Positions 8,711 to 18,756 of a stretch of DNA of 64,000 bases are shown in pieces. The translations under genes and the position numbers were made by a program. Location of the stretch: assembly GCF_026191635.1 (NCBI RefSeq), contig NZ_JAKRRW010000007.1, positions 124,001 through 188,000 on the forward strand. Direction: 5' to 3'. Origin of the DNA: Photobacterium obscurum. GTDB taxonomy: Bacteria; Pseudomonadota; Gammaproteobacteria; Enterobacterales; Vibrionaceae. Below the pieces are notes generated by a model, which worked only from the letters and a program-made list of their open reading frames with translations, was not told the origin of the DNA and made no database searches. How positions within the stretch are numbered: position 1 is the stretch's first letter; each line of letters begins with the position of its first letter.

Positions 8711-10267
8711 ATGCAGATTGGTGTGCCAAAAGAGATACTCGCCAACGAAACGCGAGTGGCTGCGACACCTAAAACGGTTGAGCAGCTTTTAAAAATGGGG
8801 TTCAGCGTTGCTATTGAGCAAAATGCTGGTGTTCTTGCAAGCTTCGACAATGCAGCTTATGAAGCTGCTGGTGCGACCGTCGTTTCTAATGAGGAAGTGT
8901 GGCAATCAGATTTAATTCTGAAAGTAAACGCCCCTCAGGTTAACGACGAAACAGGTGTTGATGAATTTGACCTGATAAAAGAAGGCGCAAGCCTAGTCAG
9001 TTTCATTTGGCCAGCTCAGAACCCTGAGTTGCTAGAGAAACTATCAGGTAAAAACATTAACATCATGGCGATGGACTCAGTGCCACGCATTTCACGAGCT
9101 CAGGCACTTGATGCCCTAAGCTCGATGGCAAACATCGCTGGTTATCGTGCTGTCGTAGAATCTGCTCATGAATTTGGTCGCTTTTTCACAGGCCAAATTA
9201 CTGCAGCAGGTAAAGTTCCACCTGCGAAAGTACTTGTTGCGGGTGCGGGTGTTGCTGGCCTTGCAGCAATTGGTGCAGCCGGTAGCCTAGGTGCTATTGT
9301 CCGTGCATTTGACGTTCGTCCTGAAGTAAAAGAGCAGGTTGAGTCAATGGGTGCCGAGTTCCTTGAGGTTGATTTCAAGGAAGACACCAGCACTGGTGAT
9401 GGCTACGCAAAAGAAATGTCTGATGAGTTCAATAAAGCGGCTGAGCGTTTATATGCTGAGCAGGCTAAAGATGTTGATATCATCATTACAACTGCACTAA
9501 TTCCTGGTCGTCCAGCTCCTAAGTTGATCACCAAAGAAATGGTTGACTCAATGAAGTCGGGCAGTGTGATTGTCGATCTTGCGGCTGCGAATGGCGGTAA
9601 CTGTGCCTACACCGAAGCCGATAAAGTTATCACAACTGAGAATGGCGTTAAGATCATCGGTTATACCGATATGGTTGGTCGCCTGCCGACCCAGTCATCT
9701 CAGCTATATGGTACTAACCTGGTTAATCTTCTTAAGCTTCTGTGCAAAGAGAAAGACGGTAACATTGATATCAACTTTGATGACGAAGTGCTCCGTGGCC
9801 TAACCGTAATCAAAGATGGTGAAATTACCTGGCCTGCGCCACCTATCAAAGTGTCAGCTCAGCCGCAGCAACCCGTTCAAGAAGTTGCTGCACCAGAAGA
9901 AGTAAAAGAAGAGCCAACATCTCCGGCTAAAAAATATGGTCTGATGGCTGCTGGTATTGCGGCATTTGGTTGGATTGCGAACTATGCACCGGCTGAATTT
10001 CTTGCACACTTTACGGTTTTCGTACTGGCATGTGTAGTGGGTTATTACGTTGTCTGGAATGTTACTCACGCTCTTCACACGCCGCTTATGTCGGTAACAA
10101 ACGCAATCTCGGGCATCATCATTGTTGGTGCATTGTTGCAGATTGGTCAGGGGATAGGTTTCGTTACCTTCCTGGCATTTATCGCCGTACTCATTGCAAG
10201 CATTAATATCTTTGGTGGCTTTTTTGTTACCAAGCGGATGCTTGAAATGTTCCGTAAAGACAAATAA
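8711..10267 (+). CDS. pntA: Proton-translocating NAD(P) transhydrogenase, alpha subunit
   Basis: Couples hydride transfer between NADH and NADP+ to proton movement across the inner membrane. The 518-residue protein has the N-terminal NAD(H)-binding domain I ([17 protein letters not shown]; nucleotide fold [18 protein letters not shown]), a Pro/Glu linker near residue 395-415, and a C-terminal membrane segment with several helices, as in E. coli PntA. AGGGAA lies five bases before the ATG. It is ten bases upstream of pntB in one operon. Confidence 0.97.
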   Translation: MQIGVPKEILANETRVAATPKTVEQLLKMGFSVAIEQNAGVLASFDNAAYEAAGATVVSNEEVWQSDLILKVNAPQVNDETGVDEFDLIKEGASLVSFIWPAQNPELLEKLSGKNINIMAMDSVPRISRAQALDALSSMANIAGYRAVVESAHEFGRFFTGQITAAGKVPPAKVLVAGAGVAGLAAIGAAGSLGAIVRAFDVRPEVKEQVESMGAEFLEVDFKEDTSTGDGYAKEMSDEFNKAAERLYAEQAKDVDIIITTALIPGRPAPKLITKEMVDSMKSGSVIVDLAAANGGNCAYTEADKVITTENGVKIIGYTDMVGRLPTQSSQLYGTNLVNLLKLLCKEKDGNIDINFDDEVLRGLTVIKDGEITWPAPPIKVSAQPQQPVQEVAAPEEVKEEPTSPAKKYGLMAAGIAAFGWIANYAPAEFLAHFTVFVLACVVGYYVVWNVTHALHTPLMSVTNAISGIIIVGALLQIGQGIGFVTFLAFIAVLIASINIFGGFFVTKRMLEMFRKDK

Positions 10268-10277
10268 GGAGTAACAC

Positions 10278-11654
10278 ATGTCTGCAGGAATCGTACAAGC
10301 GGCATACATTGTTGCTGCGGTACTATTTATCATGTCTCTTGCTGGACTATCCAAGCAAGAAACAGCCCGAGCTGGTAACTATTACGGTATTGCGGGTATG
10401 GGAATCGCGCTTATTGCAACGATTTTCGGCCCTGAAGCACAAGGCACAGGCTGGATTATTCTAGCAATGGTGATCGGTGGTGCTATTGGTATCCGTCTGG
10501 CACAGAAAGTTGAAATGACTGAAATGCCAGAGCTAGTTGCTATTCTTCACAGCTTTGTTGGTCTAGCTGCTGTTCTTGTTGGTTTTAACACTTATATTGA
10601 TCATGGTGAGCTAACTGGCGCGTTACTGAATATTCACCTTGTTGAAGTGTTCTTAGGTGTATTCATTGGTGCTGTAACGTTTACCGGTTCAATTGTCGCA
10701 TTTGGTAAGTTACGCGGCATTATTGATTCGAAGTCGTTAATGCTTCCTCACCGTCACAAGTTAAACCTAGCGGCATTAATTGTTTCACTTCTACTGATGA
10801 TTTACTTCGTTAATGTAGAAGGCTCCACATTCGCGCTTATCGTCGTAACACTGATCGCATTTGCATTTGGTTACCACCTGGTTGCTTCAATCGGTGGTGC
10901 GGATATGCCAGTGGTTGTTTCTATGCTTAACTCATACTCTGGTTGGGCAGCGGCAGCAGCAGGTTTCATGCTAGCCAATGACTTGCTTATCGTAACAGGT
11001 GCTCTAGTTGGTTCTTCCGGTGCAATCCTTTCTTACATTATGTGTAAGGCGATGAACCGCTCATTCATTAGTGTTATTGCCGGTGGTTTCGGTACTGAAG
11101 TTGTTGAGTCTTCAGATCAAGACTATGGCGAGCATCGTGAAGCTTCTGCTGAAGAAGTCGCTGAAATGCTGTGCGACGCTAAGTCTGTTGTTATCACTCC
11201 AGGATACGGTCTGGCGGTTGCACAAGCTCAGTACCCTGTGCATGAAATCACTGAGCAGCTACGTAAGAAAGGCGTTAACGTGCGATTTGGTATTCACCCT
11301 GTAGCGGGTCGTCTGCCTGGTCATATGAACGTATTGCTTGCTGAAGCGAAGGTGCCTTACGATATCGTGCTTGAAATGGACGAGATCAACGATGACCTTT
11401 GTGAAACTGACGTGGTACTGGTTATTGGTGCTAACGACACAGTAAACCCGGCGGCAATGGAAGATCCAAACAGCCCAATCGCAGGTATGCCTGTTCTTGA
11501 AGTTTGGAACTCGAAGCATGTTATCGTGTTCAAGCGTTCGATGAACCCAGGTTATGCCGGTGTTCAGAATCCATTGTTCTTTAAAGAAAATACTCAGATG
11601 CTATTTGGTGATGCGAAAGACTCTTGTAATAAGATCCTAGAGCACATTAACTAG
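10278..11654 (+). CDS. pntB: NAD(P) transhydrogenase, beta subunit
   Basis: Partner of pntA: 458 residues (E. coli 462). The N-terminal half is a membrane domain with about nine helices. The C-terminal half is the NADP(H)-binding domain III with [34 protein letters not shown] and [13 protein letters not shown] strong AAGGAG ribosome site in the pntA-pntB gap supports the start. A terminator closes the operon, which separates it from the following sensor kinase gene. Confidence 0.97.
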   Translation: MSAGIVQAAYIVAAVLFIMSLAGLSKQETARAGNYYGIAGMGIALIATIFGPEAQGTGWIILAMVIGGAIGIRLAQKVEMTEMPELVAILHSFVGLAAVLVGFNTYIDHGELTGALLNIHLVEVFLGVFIGAVTFTGSIVAFGKLRGIIDSKSLMLPHRHKLNLAALIVSLLLMIYFVNVEGSTFALIVVTLIAFAFGYHLVASIGGADMPVVVSMLNSYSGWAAAAAGFMLANDLLIVTGALVGSSGAILSYIMCKAMNRSFISVIAGGFGTEVVESSDQDYGEHREASAEEVAEMLCDAKSVVITPGYGLAVAQAQYPVHEITEQLRKKGVNVRFGIHPVAGRLPGHMNVLLAEAKVPYDIVLEMDEINDDLCETDVVLVIGANDTVNPAAMEDPNSPIAGMPVLEVWNSKHVIVFKRSMNPGYAGVQNPLFFKENTQMLFGDAKDSCNKILEHIN

Positions 11655-11675
11655 TCGTAGATTGATGTATTAGAT

Positions 11676-11703
11676 AAAGGGAGCTAAAGGCTCCCTTTTT
11701 TTA
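11676..11703 (+). terminator. Terminator of the pntAB operon
   Basis: AAAGGGAGC / GCTCCCTTT stem with TAAAG loop and T tract. Confidence 0.92.
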
Positions 11704-11771
11704 TCCTTAACCACCTTAAACTAATGACAATTTTCTGACATTAACTAAGCATTGAATGATACACTTTGCTT

Positions 11772-13211
11772 ATGAAAAAGTATGTCTTATTAATATCGCT
11801 ATTGTTCTCTGGGGTTAGCCATGCTTCAGTTGAAAACTTGCCCGATCGTCTGGACGCGGTGCGTTCTGAGCTACTCAATAGTGAACCGTTAGCGACATAC
11901 GACTTTCGACAACTTCAGAGCCGGTTTCCTAATCCACTGCTGTTACCTTCTAGTCTTTTACCGCAGTCAGCCTCTTATCCATTAAAGTCTTTAAAAAGGC
12001 TATATAGCAATGCGGTTAGCTGTAAGGGCCCATGGCCTGTCAGCCCTCTAGTTACTCACCCTGTCGTTTTTACACGAGCAATCTGTAATAACACGGTACT
12101 ACCCAAAGGCTGGTTTGTACGCTCTGGCTACATTCATCCTGGTGGTGGCAGCTATGCCTTTCGTTATTTAGAAAAGCATCCGTCCTCTTCTGATGTGCTT
12201 AACGGGTATTTGCATATTCAAGAGCGTGAATTAGCGCCGACCAATACCATTCTTGGCCGTTTGCAGCGGATGAGCAGTGAAGAGATCCAGGTGTATATCG
12301 TAGGGGCGGAGGCATTTATCTCTAATGGCGAACTATGGATCAGAAACGGTAATGAATATCGGGTATATGACCAACCAACATGGGCATTTGCGATCAACAA
12401 GTTTGATATTAATTTTACGCGTTTGAATCAGACAGACTTCTGTTTGGTAAAAAGCGGTAATATTTGCTGGCAAGAAGAAGATACATCTCATCTAACTTTT
12501 TACCTGCTGGTCGGCTTGCTCGTGGCCAACGTAGCGTTACTGATAGGTTGGGGCGCTTACCGTTTCAGAATACGTCGTAGAGCGATGCAAGAGCGGATGT
12601 TAGTGCTGCAAATTCTAACTCATGAACTGCGTACACCTATTGCGAGCTTGGGGATGACAGTCGAAGGTTTTAGGCGTAATTTTGATGCATTACCAGAAAG
12701 TCTATATGATGAGTTTAGACGCCTCACTGAGGACTCTCGTCGTCTGAGGCAACTTGCTGAGGCGAGTAAAGACTATTTACAGGCAAATCAACAAGAACTG
12801 AGTGTTCAGCACGTCGAGTCGTTTAACGAATGGATCGAATATCTCAGTGAATCTTATGATGTGTCTTTGCAACTAAGCGAAGACAGGGCTGTAAACGTGA
12901 ATATCTACTGGCTGGGAACTTGTATTGATAATTTATTATCAAATGCCCAGAAGTACGGCGCTGCGCCAATAACATTAACGTCATCGTTTAAAGATGGAAA
13001 ACTGGTTGTAAGAGTTGAGGACAAAGGACAGCTTGGTGCAAAAGACTGGGCTAGATTAAGGAAGCCCTTTGTAAGTGAAAAAGGCTTGGGGCTTGGTCTT
13101 ACAATCGTAGAATCGATGATACGTAGAATGGGAGGGCGAATGAAACTTGTTGGCCCTCCTACCACATTTATTTTGGAGATACCGTGTGAATCAAACTCTG
13201 CTTCTGGTTGA
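11772..13211 (+). CDS. vxrA: VxrA/WigK-type sensor histidine kinase
   Basis: Membrane histidine kinase of 479 residues. It has a signal/anchor at residues 1-18, a periplasmic sensor of about 220 residues (the DUF3404-type domain), one TM helix at about 242-264, a HisKA dimerisation helix with phospho-acceptor His284 in THELRTP, an N-box DNLLSNAQKYG and a G-box GLGLGLT. In V. cholerae the orthologous VxrAB/WigKR pair senses cell-wall stress and controls wall synthesis, type VI secretion and biofilm. The same order after pntAB is kept here. The ATG at 11772 is preferred over an in-frame TTG two codons earlier. Confidence 0.9.
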   Translation: MKKYVLLISLLFSGVSHASVENLPDRLDAVRSELLNSEPLATYDFRQLQSRFPNPLLLPSSLLPQSASYPLKSLKRLYSNAVSCKGPWPVSPLVTHPVVFTRAICNNTVLPKGWFVRSGYIHPGGGSYAFRYLEKHPSSSDVLNGYLHIQERELAPTNTILGRLQRMSSEEIQVYIVGAEAFISNGELWIRNGNEYRVYDQPTWAFAINKFDINFTRLNQTDFCLVKSGNICWQEEDTSHLTFYLLVGLLVANVALLIGWGAYRFRIRRRAMQERMLVLQILTHELRTPIASLGMTVEGFRRNFDALPESLYDEFRRLTEDSRRLRQLAEASKDYLQANQQELSVQHVESFNEWIEYLSESYDVSLQLSEDRAVNVNIYWLGTCIDNLLSNAQKYGAAPITLTSSFKDGKLVVRVEDKGQLGAKDWARLRKPFVSEKGLGLGLTIVESMIRRMGGRMKLVGPPTTFILEIPCESNSASG

Positions 13212-13848
13212 AGATGACCGCAACCTTGCCGATGGTTTACTCGAGAGCTTGAAAGAAGCTGGCTATGAATGCCTGTACGCAGATTGTGCTACAAAGGTTG
13301 CTGATTTATGGCCAAATGCTGATCTGGTTGTTCTAGATCGTCAGTTACCTGAAGGCGACTCGTTAGACTACTTGAATGACTGGCTTTTGATTAAGCGGGT
13401 GCCTGTTATTTTGCTTACAGCGATGGTGTCTGTGTCAGACAAAGTCGTTGGGCTTGATTCAGGCGCGAAAGATTACCTTACAAAGCCCTTTGCCGTCGAA
13501 GAGTTACTGGCAAGAATTCGGCTGCACTTACGTAATAGTACTCCCGAGGCCAAGAGTGCCAATGTGATTACTGTTGGTACGATTGTTATCGATTTGGACA
13601 GTCGAGAAGTTAAACATGGAAGTGACCTTGTAACGTTAACTCGAACCGAATTTGAACTACTGGTTTTCCTTGCTAAAAACTCTGGTCGGGTATTTACCCG
13701 AGATGAGCTTCTTGATCAGGTATGGGGTTATAACCATTACCCAACAACACGTACGGTCGATACCCATATCCTCCAGTTACGACAGAAATTGTCTGGGATT
13801 GAGATCGAGACATTACGGGGTGTTGGTTACCGAATGAAATCTTCGTGA
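13186..13848 (+). CDS. vxrB: VxrB/WigR-type OmpR-family response regulator
   Basis: Response regulator of 220 residues: receiver domain with phospho-acceptor Asp51 in VVLDRQLPEG and the conserved Lys in YLTKPF, then an OmpR-type winged helix with TRTVDTHILQLRQKL. It starts with GTG and overlaps the end of vxrA by 26 bp. GGAGA at 13175 sits inside the vxrA frame six bases upstream, which decides the start and implies translational coupling. It is expected to be phosphorylated by VxrA. Confidence 0.92.
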   Translation: MNQTLLLVEDDRNLADGLLESLKEAGYECLYADCATKVADLWPNADLVVLDRQLPEGDSLDYLNDWLLIKRVPVILLTAMVSVSDKVVGLDSGAKDYLTKPFAVEELLARIRLHLRNSTPEAKSANVITVGTIVIDLDSREVKHGSDLVTLTRTEFELLVFLAKNSGRVFTRDELLDQVWGYNHYPTTRTVDTHILQLRQKLSGIEIETLRGVGYRMKSS

Positions 13849-13850
13849 TA

Positions 13851-14714
13851 ATGAGCAAATTATCTGTCACCTGTTCACTGGTCTTATTACACTCGGTGCT
13901 TTCTGCTCCGAGTGTAGAAGCGAAGTGGTTTACTGGGCAAGATCTGTACACTGTAGCTCATCAAAGGCTTCTGGAAGGGAAGTCTGCGGAGAGTTTCGAT
14001 AACATGGTGCAAGCTTGGCAGCAGAGTCCAAATCTTGAGCAGAAAAAGAATCTGAACGATTTGCTCAACTTAGCTATAACTGAAGATTGTGGGCGCAGTC
14101 TAGATCAAAACGTTCTGCCTGAATGGTTACCTAGTCTGGTGATTCAACGTGAGGTGATTCAGAACTTAAATCAAATAATGCTCAAGTTATCAATCACAGG
14201 AGTAACGCATTCAAAGATCGCCGAGATTAAATTTACTGAGTGGCCGGAGCAGAACATTGTTTCCACGACTCCAATTATTGAGACCGGTGGCTATTTTGCG
14301 GTAGAAACACGGCGTCTTGAGAAGCCAACAAATGCTGGCCTATATCAACTGACCATAACAACTGATGCAGAAGAAAGCTTCAATCGCTGGGTTATATTAA
14401 CCGAACCTGCGGTTAAACAGAGAATTGGCTGGAAAGACAGTAAAAATTGGCGAATAGAAAGAGGGACCTTACCTAATCAGGCTTGTCCGTCTACGATATT
14501 GTCTATGAGCATCTATGACTTAAACGATACTTCTTGGACACCATTATGGACGGAAGAGGTTGATGGCAAGCTGCCTACTACTTTACCAAGAATCGATGTA
14601 CCTGACGGGCGTTATTGGTTGAGTGTCGGGCTTATAGAAAGTCGTTGGCAGGGAGAGATTTCAGTTTTAGACATCCAAACGATAACACGTCCTGTGGATT
14701 ATCCTGGTTTTTAA
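13851..14714 (+). CDS. vxrC: VxrC-type DUF2861 secreted protein
   Basis: 287-residue protein with an N-terminal signal peptide (cleavage probably near VEA-KW), a helical repeat-like first half and a beta-rich second half. It matches the DUF2861 protein found third in the vxr operon of vibrios. The ATG starts two bases after the vxrB stop; a GTG overlapping that stop is the alternative. A periplasmic accessory role in the VxrAB wall-stress circuit is inferred from position only. The later genes of the V. cholerae operon (vxrDE) are not directly downstream. Confidence 0.75.
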   Translation: MSKLSVTCSLVLLHSVLSAPSVEAKWFTGQDLYTVAHQRLLEGKSAESFDNMVQAWQQSPNLEQKKNLNDLLNLAITEDCGRSLDQNVLPEWLPSLVIQREVIQNLNQIMLKLSITGVTHSKIAEIKFTEWPEQNIVSTTPIIETGGYFAVETRRLEKPTNAGLYQLTITTDAEESFNRWVILTEPAVKQRIGWKDSKNWRIERGTLPNQACPSTILSMSIYDLNDTSWTPLWTEEVDGKLPTTLPRIDVPDGRYWLSVGLIESRWQGEISVLDIQTITRPVDYPGF

Positions 14715-14792
14715 GCTATCTAAGAATCTGAAAATTAAAAGGTAAACAATTCTCTATCAGCTGAACTCTAAATCAGGATAAGTATATTTATA

Positions 14793-14815
14793 AACATGTA
14801 TTTTAATTGCGCCTT
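14793..14815. promoter_or_regulatory. NsrR-like operator, distal copy
   Basis: 23-bp stretch beginning AACATGTATTTTAA and ending CGCCTT. It matches the NsrR consensus (AAGATGYATTT-N-AAATGCATCTT) at about 18 of 23 positions by eye. Confidence 0.6.
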
Positions 14816-14817
14816 TT

Positions 14818-14840
14818 AAGGTGTATTATTAATGCATGTT
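14818..14840. promoter_or_regulatory. NsrR-like operator, proximal copy
   Basis: 23-bp imperfect palindrome, left arm AAGGTGTATT and right arm AATGCATGTT around a three-base centre. It lies 23 bp before the nnrS start and two bases after the first copy (25 bp phase). NsrR represses nitric-oxide response genes, and nnrS is a known member of that regulon. Confidence 0.75.
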
Positions 14841-14863
14841 TTAGAAGTGGTATAGGTTTTCCT

Positions 14864-16069
14864 ATGATGCAGATCCTTGATAATGAAAAAGAGCAACGGA
14901 TCATTCCAGTTTTTCGCTTAGCTTTCCGTCCTTTTTTTCTTGCTGGCAGTGCATTTTCAGTTGTCGCAATGTTGGTCTGGGCCTTGTTTTGGTCAGGTAA
15001 CGTGAATGTCAGTGCTTTGATGTATGGCAATCCGTTATGGTGGCACAGTCACGAAATGTTGATTGGCTTTTCTGGTGCGATTATTGTCGGTTTTCTGTTA
15101 ACTGCAGTACAAAACTGGACAGGTAATCCGGGGGTCAGAGGGTGGAAACTTGCTTCGATTTTTATATTTTGGTTAATTGCTCGTGTTGGTTTGTTAGTCG
15201 GAACACCTAACATCGCTCTGATGATTGCCGACCTGATCTGGATGCCATTGGCCGCTTATTTTTTAGCTAAACCAATAATTATTCGTAAGCAGTGGAATAA
15301 CCTGTTTTTTGCACCGCTAATTATACTGTTAACTTATCTTAATGTGCTTTATCACTTTAATATACTTGGTATAGGTGAAACAGATCTTCGTTCAGTATCA
15401 TTTATGGTGGTAATGGTCGTCGCTGTAATAGTATTGGTAGTTGGTGGCAGGGTAATCCCGTTTTTTACATGGCGAGGCACGAATACTGAACAGATCACGC
15501 GCGTGAAGTGGGTTGAGTTGGGTGCTTTAATTCCTAGCTGGTTATTGTTGGTGAACGTTCTGTTACCAATTCCAGAATTAATTAGCCAGTTCACATTGCC
15601 AGTATTGCTTGTCGCAACAGGGGGCTTACACCTTATTCGATTTGCTCGCTGGCGTACCTTATCGACCTTGAAGACACCGTTATTATGGCTATTGCATTTT
15701 GCTTATATGTTCATGATTATCGGTATGTTACTTTTAGCCGTTCACCTTCAAACTGGTGCAATCAGTTACAGTGTCGCGTTACATTTCATCACAGTTGGTG
15801 GGATTGGTTGCATGATTCTTGCGATGATTGCTCGTGTTTCGTTAGGACACACCGGACGACCTTTAAAAATTAATCGGGTCATGATTGCTGCCTTTGTTGC
15901 ACTATTAGCTTCGGCGATAGTACGAACCGTAGTGGTAATTTTATTCCCAGCGTTAATACTGAATGCTTATATCATTTCAGCTATTTTGTGGGCCGTAGCG
16001 TTTATGACCTTTACTGTTGTATACTTCCCAATCTTAACTAAACCACGGTTAGACGGACGCCCAGGCTAA
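14864..16069 (+). CDS. nnrS: NnrS nitric-oxide response membrane protein
   Basis: Polytopic haem- and copper-binding membrane protein of 401 residues with about twelve helices. Members protect cells from nitrosative stress. Conserved His-rich loop WHSHEMLIGFSGA and later FHxxGIG/ITVGGIG segments are seen. Twin ATGs at 14864 and 14867 are the likely starts; the upstream frame to 14807 would run through the NsrR operators and is rejected. Regulation by NO-sensing NsrR is expected. Confidence 0.9.
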   Translation: MMQILDNEKEQRIIPVFRLAFRPFFLAGSAFSVVAMLVWALFWSGNVNVSALMYGNPLWWHSHEMLIGFSGAIIVGFLLTAVQNWTGNPGVRGWKLASIFIFWLIARVGLLVGTPNIALMIADLIWMPLAAYFLAKPIIIRKQWNNLFFAPLIILLTYLNVLYHFNILGIGETDLRSVSFMVVMVVAVIVLVVGGRVIPFFTWRGTNTEQITRVKWVELGALIPSWLLLVNVLLPIPELISQFTLPVLLVATGGLHLIRFARWRTLSTLKTPLLWLLHFAYMFMIIGMLLLAVHLQTGAISYSVALHFITVGGIGCMILAMIARVSLGHTGRPLKINRVMIAAFVALLASAIVRTVVVILFPALILNAYIISAILWAVAFMTFTVVYFPILTKPRLDGRPG

Positions 16070-16199
16070 CTGGCAATAAAATATCATTTGTATTGAACGG
16101 CGCGTCACCGACAAACTTAATCAGTTTGGCATAAATGGTGACAAGAAAGCCGATTGTCCCTAAAATGGCAGCCCTTTTAGTAGAGTAGAACTTACAGTT

Positions 16200-16373
16200 A
16201 TGTTTAACAACGTGCCGACATTAACTCACGAGCAGCAACAGAAAGCTGCTGAGAAGATTCATGAACTGATGGCTCAAGGCATCAGTAGTGGAGAAGCAAT
16301 TATGATTGTTGCCAACGAAATTCGTGAGGCTGACGCAAAAAAACAAGCGGCACAGAGTGAAGCAGAACAGTAA
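16200..16373 (+). CDS. yoaH: YoaH family small protein (UPF0181)
   Basis: 57-residue cytoplasmic protein, [20 protein letters not shown] followed by [20 protein letters not shown]. It closely matches E. coli YoaH ([27 protein letters not shown]). The function of the family is unknown. It is shorter than a usual gene-calling cutoff, but the family match and the terminator at 16408 support it. Confidence 0.93.
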   Translation: MFNNVPTLTHEQQQKAAEKIHELMAQGISSGEAIMIVANEIREADAKKQAAQSEAEQ

Positions 16374-16407
16374 CTAAATCGTTTTAAGCTACCCCTCTAC
16401 CAGTTCA

Positions 16408-16434
16408 ACAGGTGTCATATGGCGCCTGTTTTTT
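16408..16434 (+). terminator. Terminator of yoaH
   Basis: ACAGGTGTCAT / ATGGCGCCTGT stem (two non-matching pairs) followed by six T residues. Confidence 0.85.
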
Positions 16435-16543
16435 CATCAAAATGTGCGTTAAATCTCAACTGTCAGATCTGCCCTTAGCAAACATCTTCATGCTGAAATA
16501 GAATAAATTAGTCAGGTATAAGGACTTTTAAACAGGGGGCAGG

Positions 16544-17059
16544 ATGAATAACCGTTACCTGAAAGCACGTACGTTAGCCAGAGCAAAACATAAAGATCAA
16601 AGGTATGGTGCTGTTCCTTATTATGTCCATCTCGAAGCCGTTTCTCGGTTAGCCAGTCCATTTGGTACAGATGCTATGATAGTTGCTCAGCTGCATGATG
16701 TTGTTGAAGACACTGAAACTAGTGTTGAGGAACTTGCCGCTGACTTTGGTTACTTAGTTGCTGATGCAGTCGCTTATATGAGCGATGGTAAGTTAGAAAA
16801 TAGACAGGCTAGGAAACAAGAAGTTAATTACAGATTAGCTTCACTTGATATTGATGAGGAAGCGGCTCGAATTGCTTTAATTGTTAAGGCTTGTGATCGC
16901 TTAGCAAACGTCAGGGCAAGTTTGAAAAGTCCCGAGAAGTATTTTGGTTTGTATAAGCAAGAGCATCCCAATTTTAAAAAAGCCGTCTATCGAAAAGGCC
17001 TGTGCGAAGCTATTTGGTGGGAGCTTGATAATCTATTGAAATATTCAGAAGCTTCGTAA
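16544..17059 (+). CDS. HD-domain hydrolase, RelA/SpoT hydrolase-like
   Basis: 171-residue metal-dependent phosphohydrolase. Ligands follow the order of SpoT/Mesh1 hydrolase domains: YYVHLEAV, QLHDVVEDT and later KACDRLANV. There is no synthetase, TGS or ACT domain, so this is a stand-alone hydrolase. The substrate could be (p)ppGpp or another nucleotide; that is inference. AGGGGGCAGG precedes the ATG. It converges on nadE at a shared terminator. Confidence 0.8.
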   Translation: MNNRYLKARTLARAKHKDQRYGAVPYYVHLEAVSRLASPFGTDAMIVAQLHDVVEDTETSVEELAADFGYLVADAVAYMSDGKLENRQARKQEVNYRLASLDIDEEAARIALIVKACDRLANVRASLKSPEKYFGLYKQEHPNFKKAVYRKGLCEAIWWELDNLLKYSEAS

Positions 17060-17098
17060 GTTGTTTCTTATGAGCCTTCTCAGGTTGTACTTCGATAT

Positions 17099-17123
17099 AA
17101 AAGGGGCTCGAGGCCCCTTTTTT
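17099..17123. terminator. Bidirectional terminator between the HD gene and nadE
   Basis: AAAGGGGC(T) / GGCCCCTTT stem with a very short loop, flanked by A and T runs. Confidence 0.9.
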
Positions 17124-17143
17124 AGTTCAGCACTAATCAAAGA

Positions 17144-17980
17144 TTATTCTTCATCATAGATGGTAGGAATTGGCTGACGTTTATGTTGTGTTGATTGGTA
17201 AATTTCCACAAGGCGTTCTGCAACTTCTGTCTCTACAGGTTTGCCTTCAAGGAAGTCATCAATTTGATCGTAGGTGACGAGAAGCGCATGTTCATCGGGT
17301 TTCTGTGGCGCCAGCTCTTCTAAATCAGCGGTCGGTATTTTTTTAACCAGTAATTCTGGCGCACCTAGTGCAGCAGCAAGCTGACGAACCTGGCGCTTAT
17401 TCAGACCAAACAAAGGGGCAAGATCACAAGCGCCGTCTCCAAACTTGGTATAGAAGCCTGTAATATTCTCAGCCGAATGATCAGTTCCAAGTACCATACC
17501 GCCAACAAGACCGGCAATCTCGTATTGGGCAATCATACGAGTACGAGCTTTAACATTACCCTTAACAAAATCAACCTTAGCATGGCATTCAGGAAGTAGT
17601 CCTGTTCCATCTAGAGCCTGGAGGGTACTTGCATGTGTTCCGTCAACACCATCTTTGATATTTACGCTAACCGAGTGGTTTGGCTTTATAAAAGAAAGGG
17701 CAAGTTGGGCTTCGTCTTCATCGTGTTGTTCACCATAAGGTAAGCGAACAGCAATAAACTGGTACTCTTGAGTGTTGGTTTCGTCATTCAATCTATTGAT
17801 AGCCAACTGAGCTAATCGTCCACAAAGTGTAGAATCGACACCGCCGCTTATTCCAAGAACAAGGGACTTGCAATGGGCTTGCTTTAGCTTACGTTGAATA
17901 AAACCTATACGGCGCTGAATTTCAAAATCAACATCAATTTCTGGCAATACGCGCATTTCAGTGCGAATTAGCTGTTCCAT
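17144..17980 (-). CDS. nadE: NH3-dependent NAD+ synthetase
   Basis: Amidates nicotinate adenine dinucleotide to NAD+ using ammonia. The 278 residues match the E. coli enzyme (275). The PP-loop SGGVDST is at residues 45-51, and the dimer-interface/Mg region [22 protein letters not shown] is intact. It is divergent from an adenylyltransferase gene across 182 bp; the two act on successive steps of NAD synthesis. Confidence 0.97.
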   Translation of the reverse strand: MEQLIRTEMRVLPEIDVDFEIQRRIGFIQRKLKQAHCKSLVLGISGGVDSTLCGRLAQLAINRLNDETNTQEYQFIAVRLPYGEQHDEDEAQLALSFIKPNHSVSVNIKDGVDGTHASTLQALDGTGLLPECHAKVDFVKGNVKARTRMIAQYEIAGLVGGMVLGTDHSAENITGFYTKFGDGACDLAPLFGLNKRQVRQLAAALGAPELLVKKIPTADLEELAPQKPDEHALLVTYDQIDDFLEGKPVETEVAERLVEIYQSTQHKRQPIPTIYDEE

Positions 17981-18162
17981 GGTAAAGAATCCTCAGGGGA
18001 GTGCCCAGTTTCTAATCATCTAGTGTAACTGAATGCAAAAAAAACGCTTTTTGCATTAAACCTTTGCTCAAATCATGCGATAACTCTAAGGCAGGATCAA
18101 TCCTCAACTTACAATCAAATAGAATTAACAGTAAATCGGTATAAAAAAGGGGCATTCTAGTC

Positions 18163-18702
18163 ATGACAGCATCAATTGCAGTGTTCGGTAGCGCATTTAA
18201 CCCGCCAAGTTTAGGGCATAAATCGGTACTGGAACGTTTACAGCACTTTGATCGCGTTCTACTTTTACCCAGCTTTTCTCACGCGTGGGGCAAAGAGATG
18301 CTTGATTATGATGCGCGCTGTGAGCTGGTATCTGCCTTTATTGACGAACTTAACTTACCGAATTTAGAACTGTCTCGATTAGAACAACAGATGGCAGTTG
18401 GAAGTGAACCCATTACGACTTTCGCGGTATTAACTGAGCTTCAAGCACAAATACCCGATGCTGAGTTCACGTTTGTAGTTGGACCTGACAACTTCTTAAA
18501 TTTTTCAAAATTTTATAAATCATCAGAGATCCTTAGCCAGTGGCAGGTTCTTGCCTGCCCAGAGACAGTCAAGATTAGAAGCACAGAAATACGTGATAAT
18601 ATTGTCAATAATCGGTCTATTTCACACTTAACGACAGCAAAAGTCGCTACAATGCTTGCTGATAGGAATCGTTACAATTTTCATAAAATTGATAAACTGT
18701 AG
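18163..18702 (+). CDS. NadD/NMNAT-type nucleotidyltransferase
   Basis: 179-residue nicotinate/nicotinamide mononucleotide adenylyltransferase-like enzyme that would join NaMN or NMN to AMP. It has the (H/T)xGH-type nucleotide-binding start GSAFNPPSLGHK (residues 9-20) and the IRSTEIR motif near residue 138-146. In the first motif the usual GG-FDPPH pattern is changed to GSAFNPP, so it is a divergent paralogue rather than housekeeping NadD. Its divergent placement beside nadE supports a role in NAD metabolism. Confidence 0.8.
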   Translation: MTASIAVFGSAFNPPSLGHKSVLERLQHFDRVLLLPSFSHAWGKEMLDYDARCELVSAFIDELNLPNLELSRLEQQMAVGSEPITTFAVLTELQAQIPDAEFTFVVGPDNFLNFSKFYKSSEILSQWQVLACPETVKIRSTEIRDNIVNNRSISHLTTAKVATMLADRNRYNFHKIDKL

Positions 18703-18756
18703 CAGCCTGTCGTTCTATATACTTGTAATCGTCTATTGATGTAGAAGGGTTCCAGT

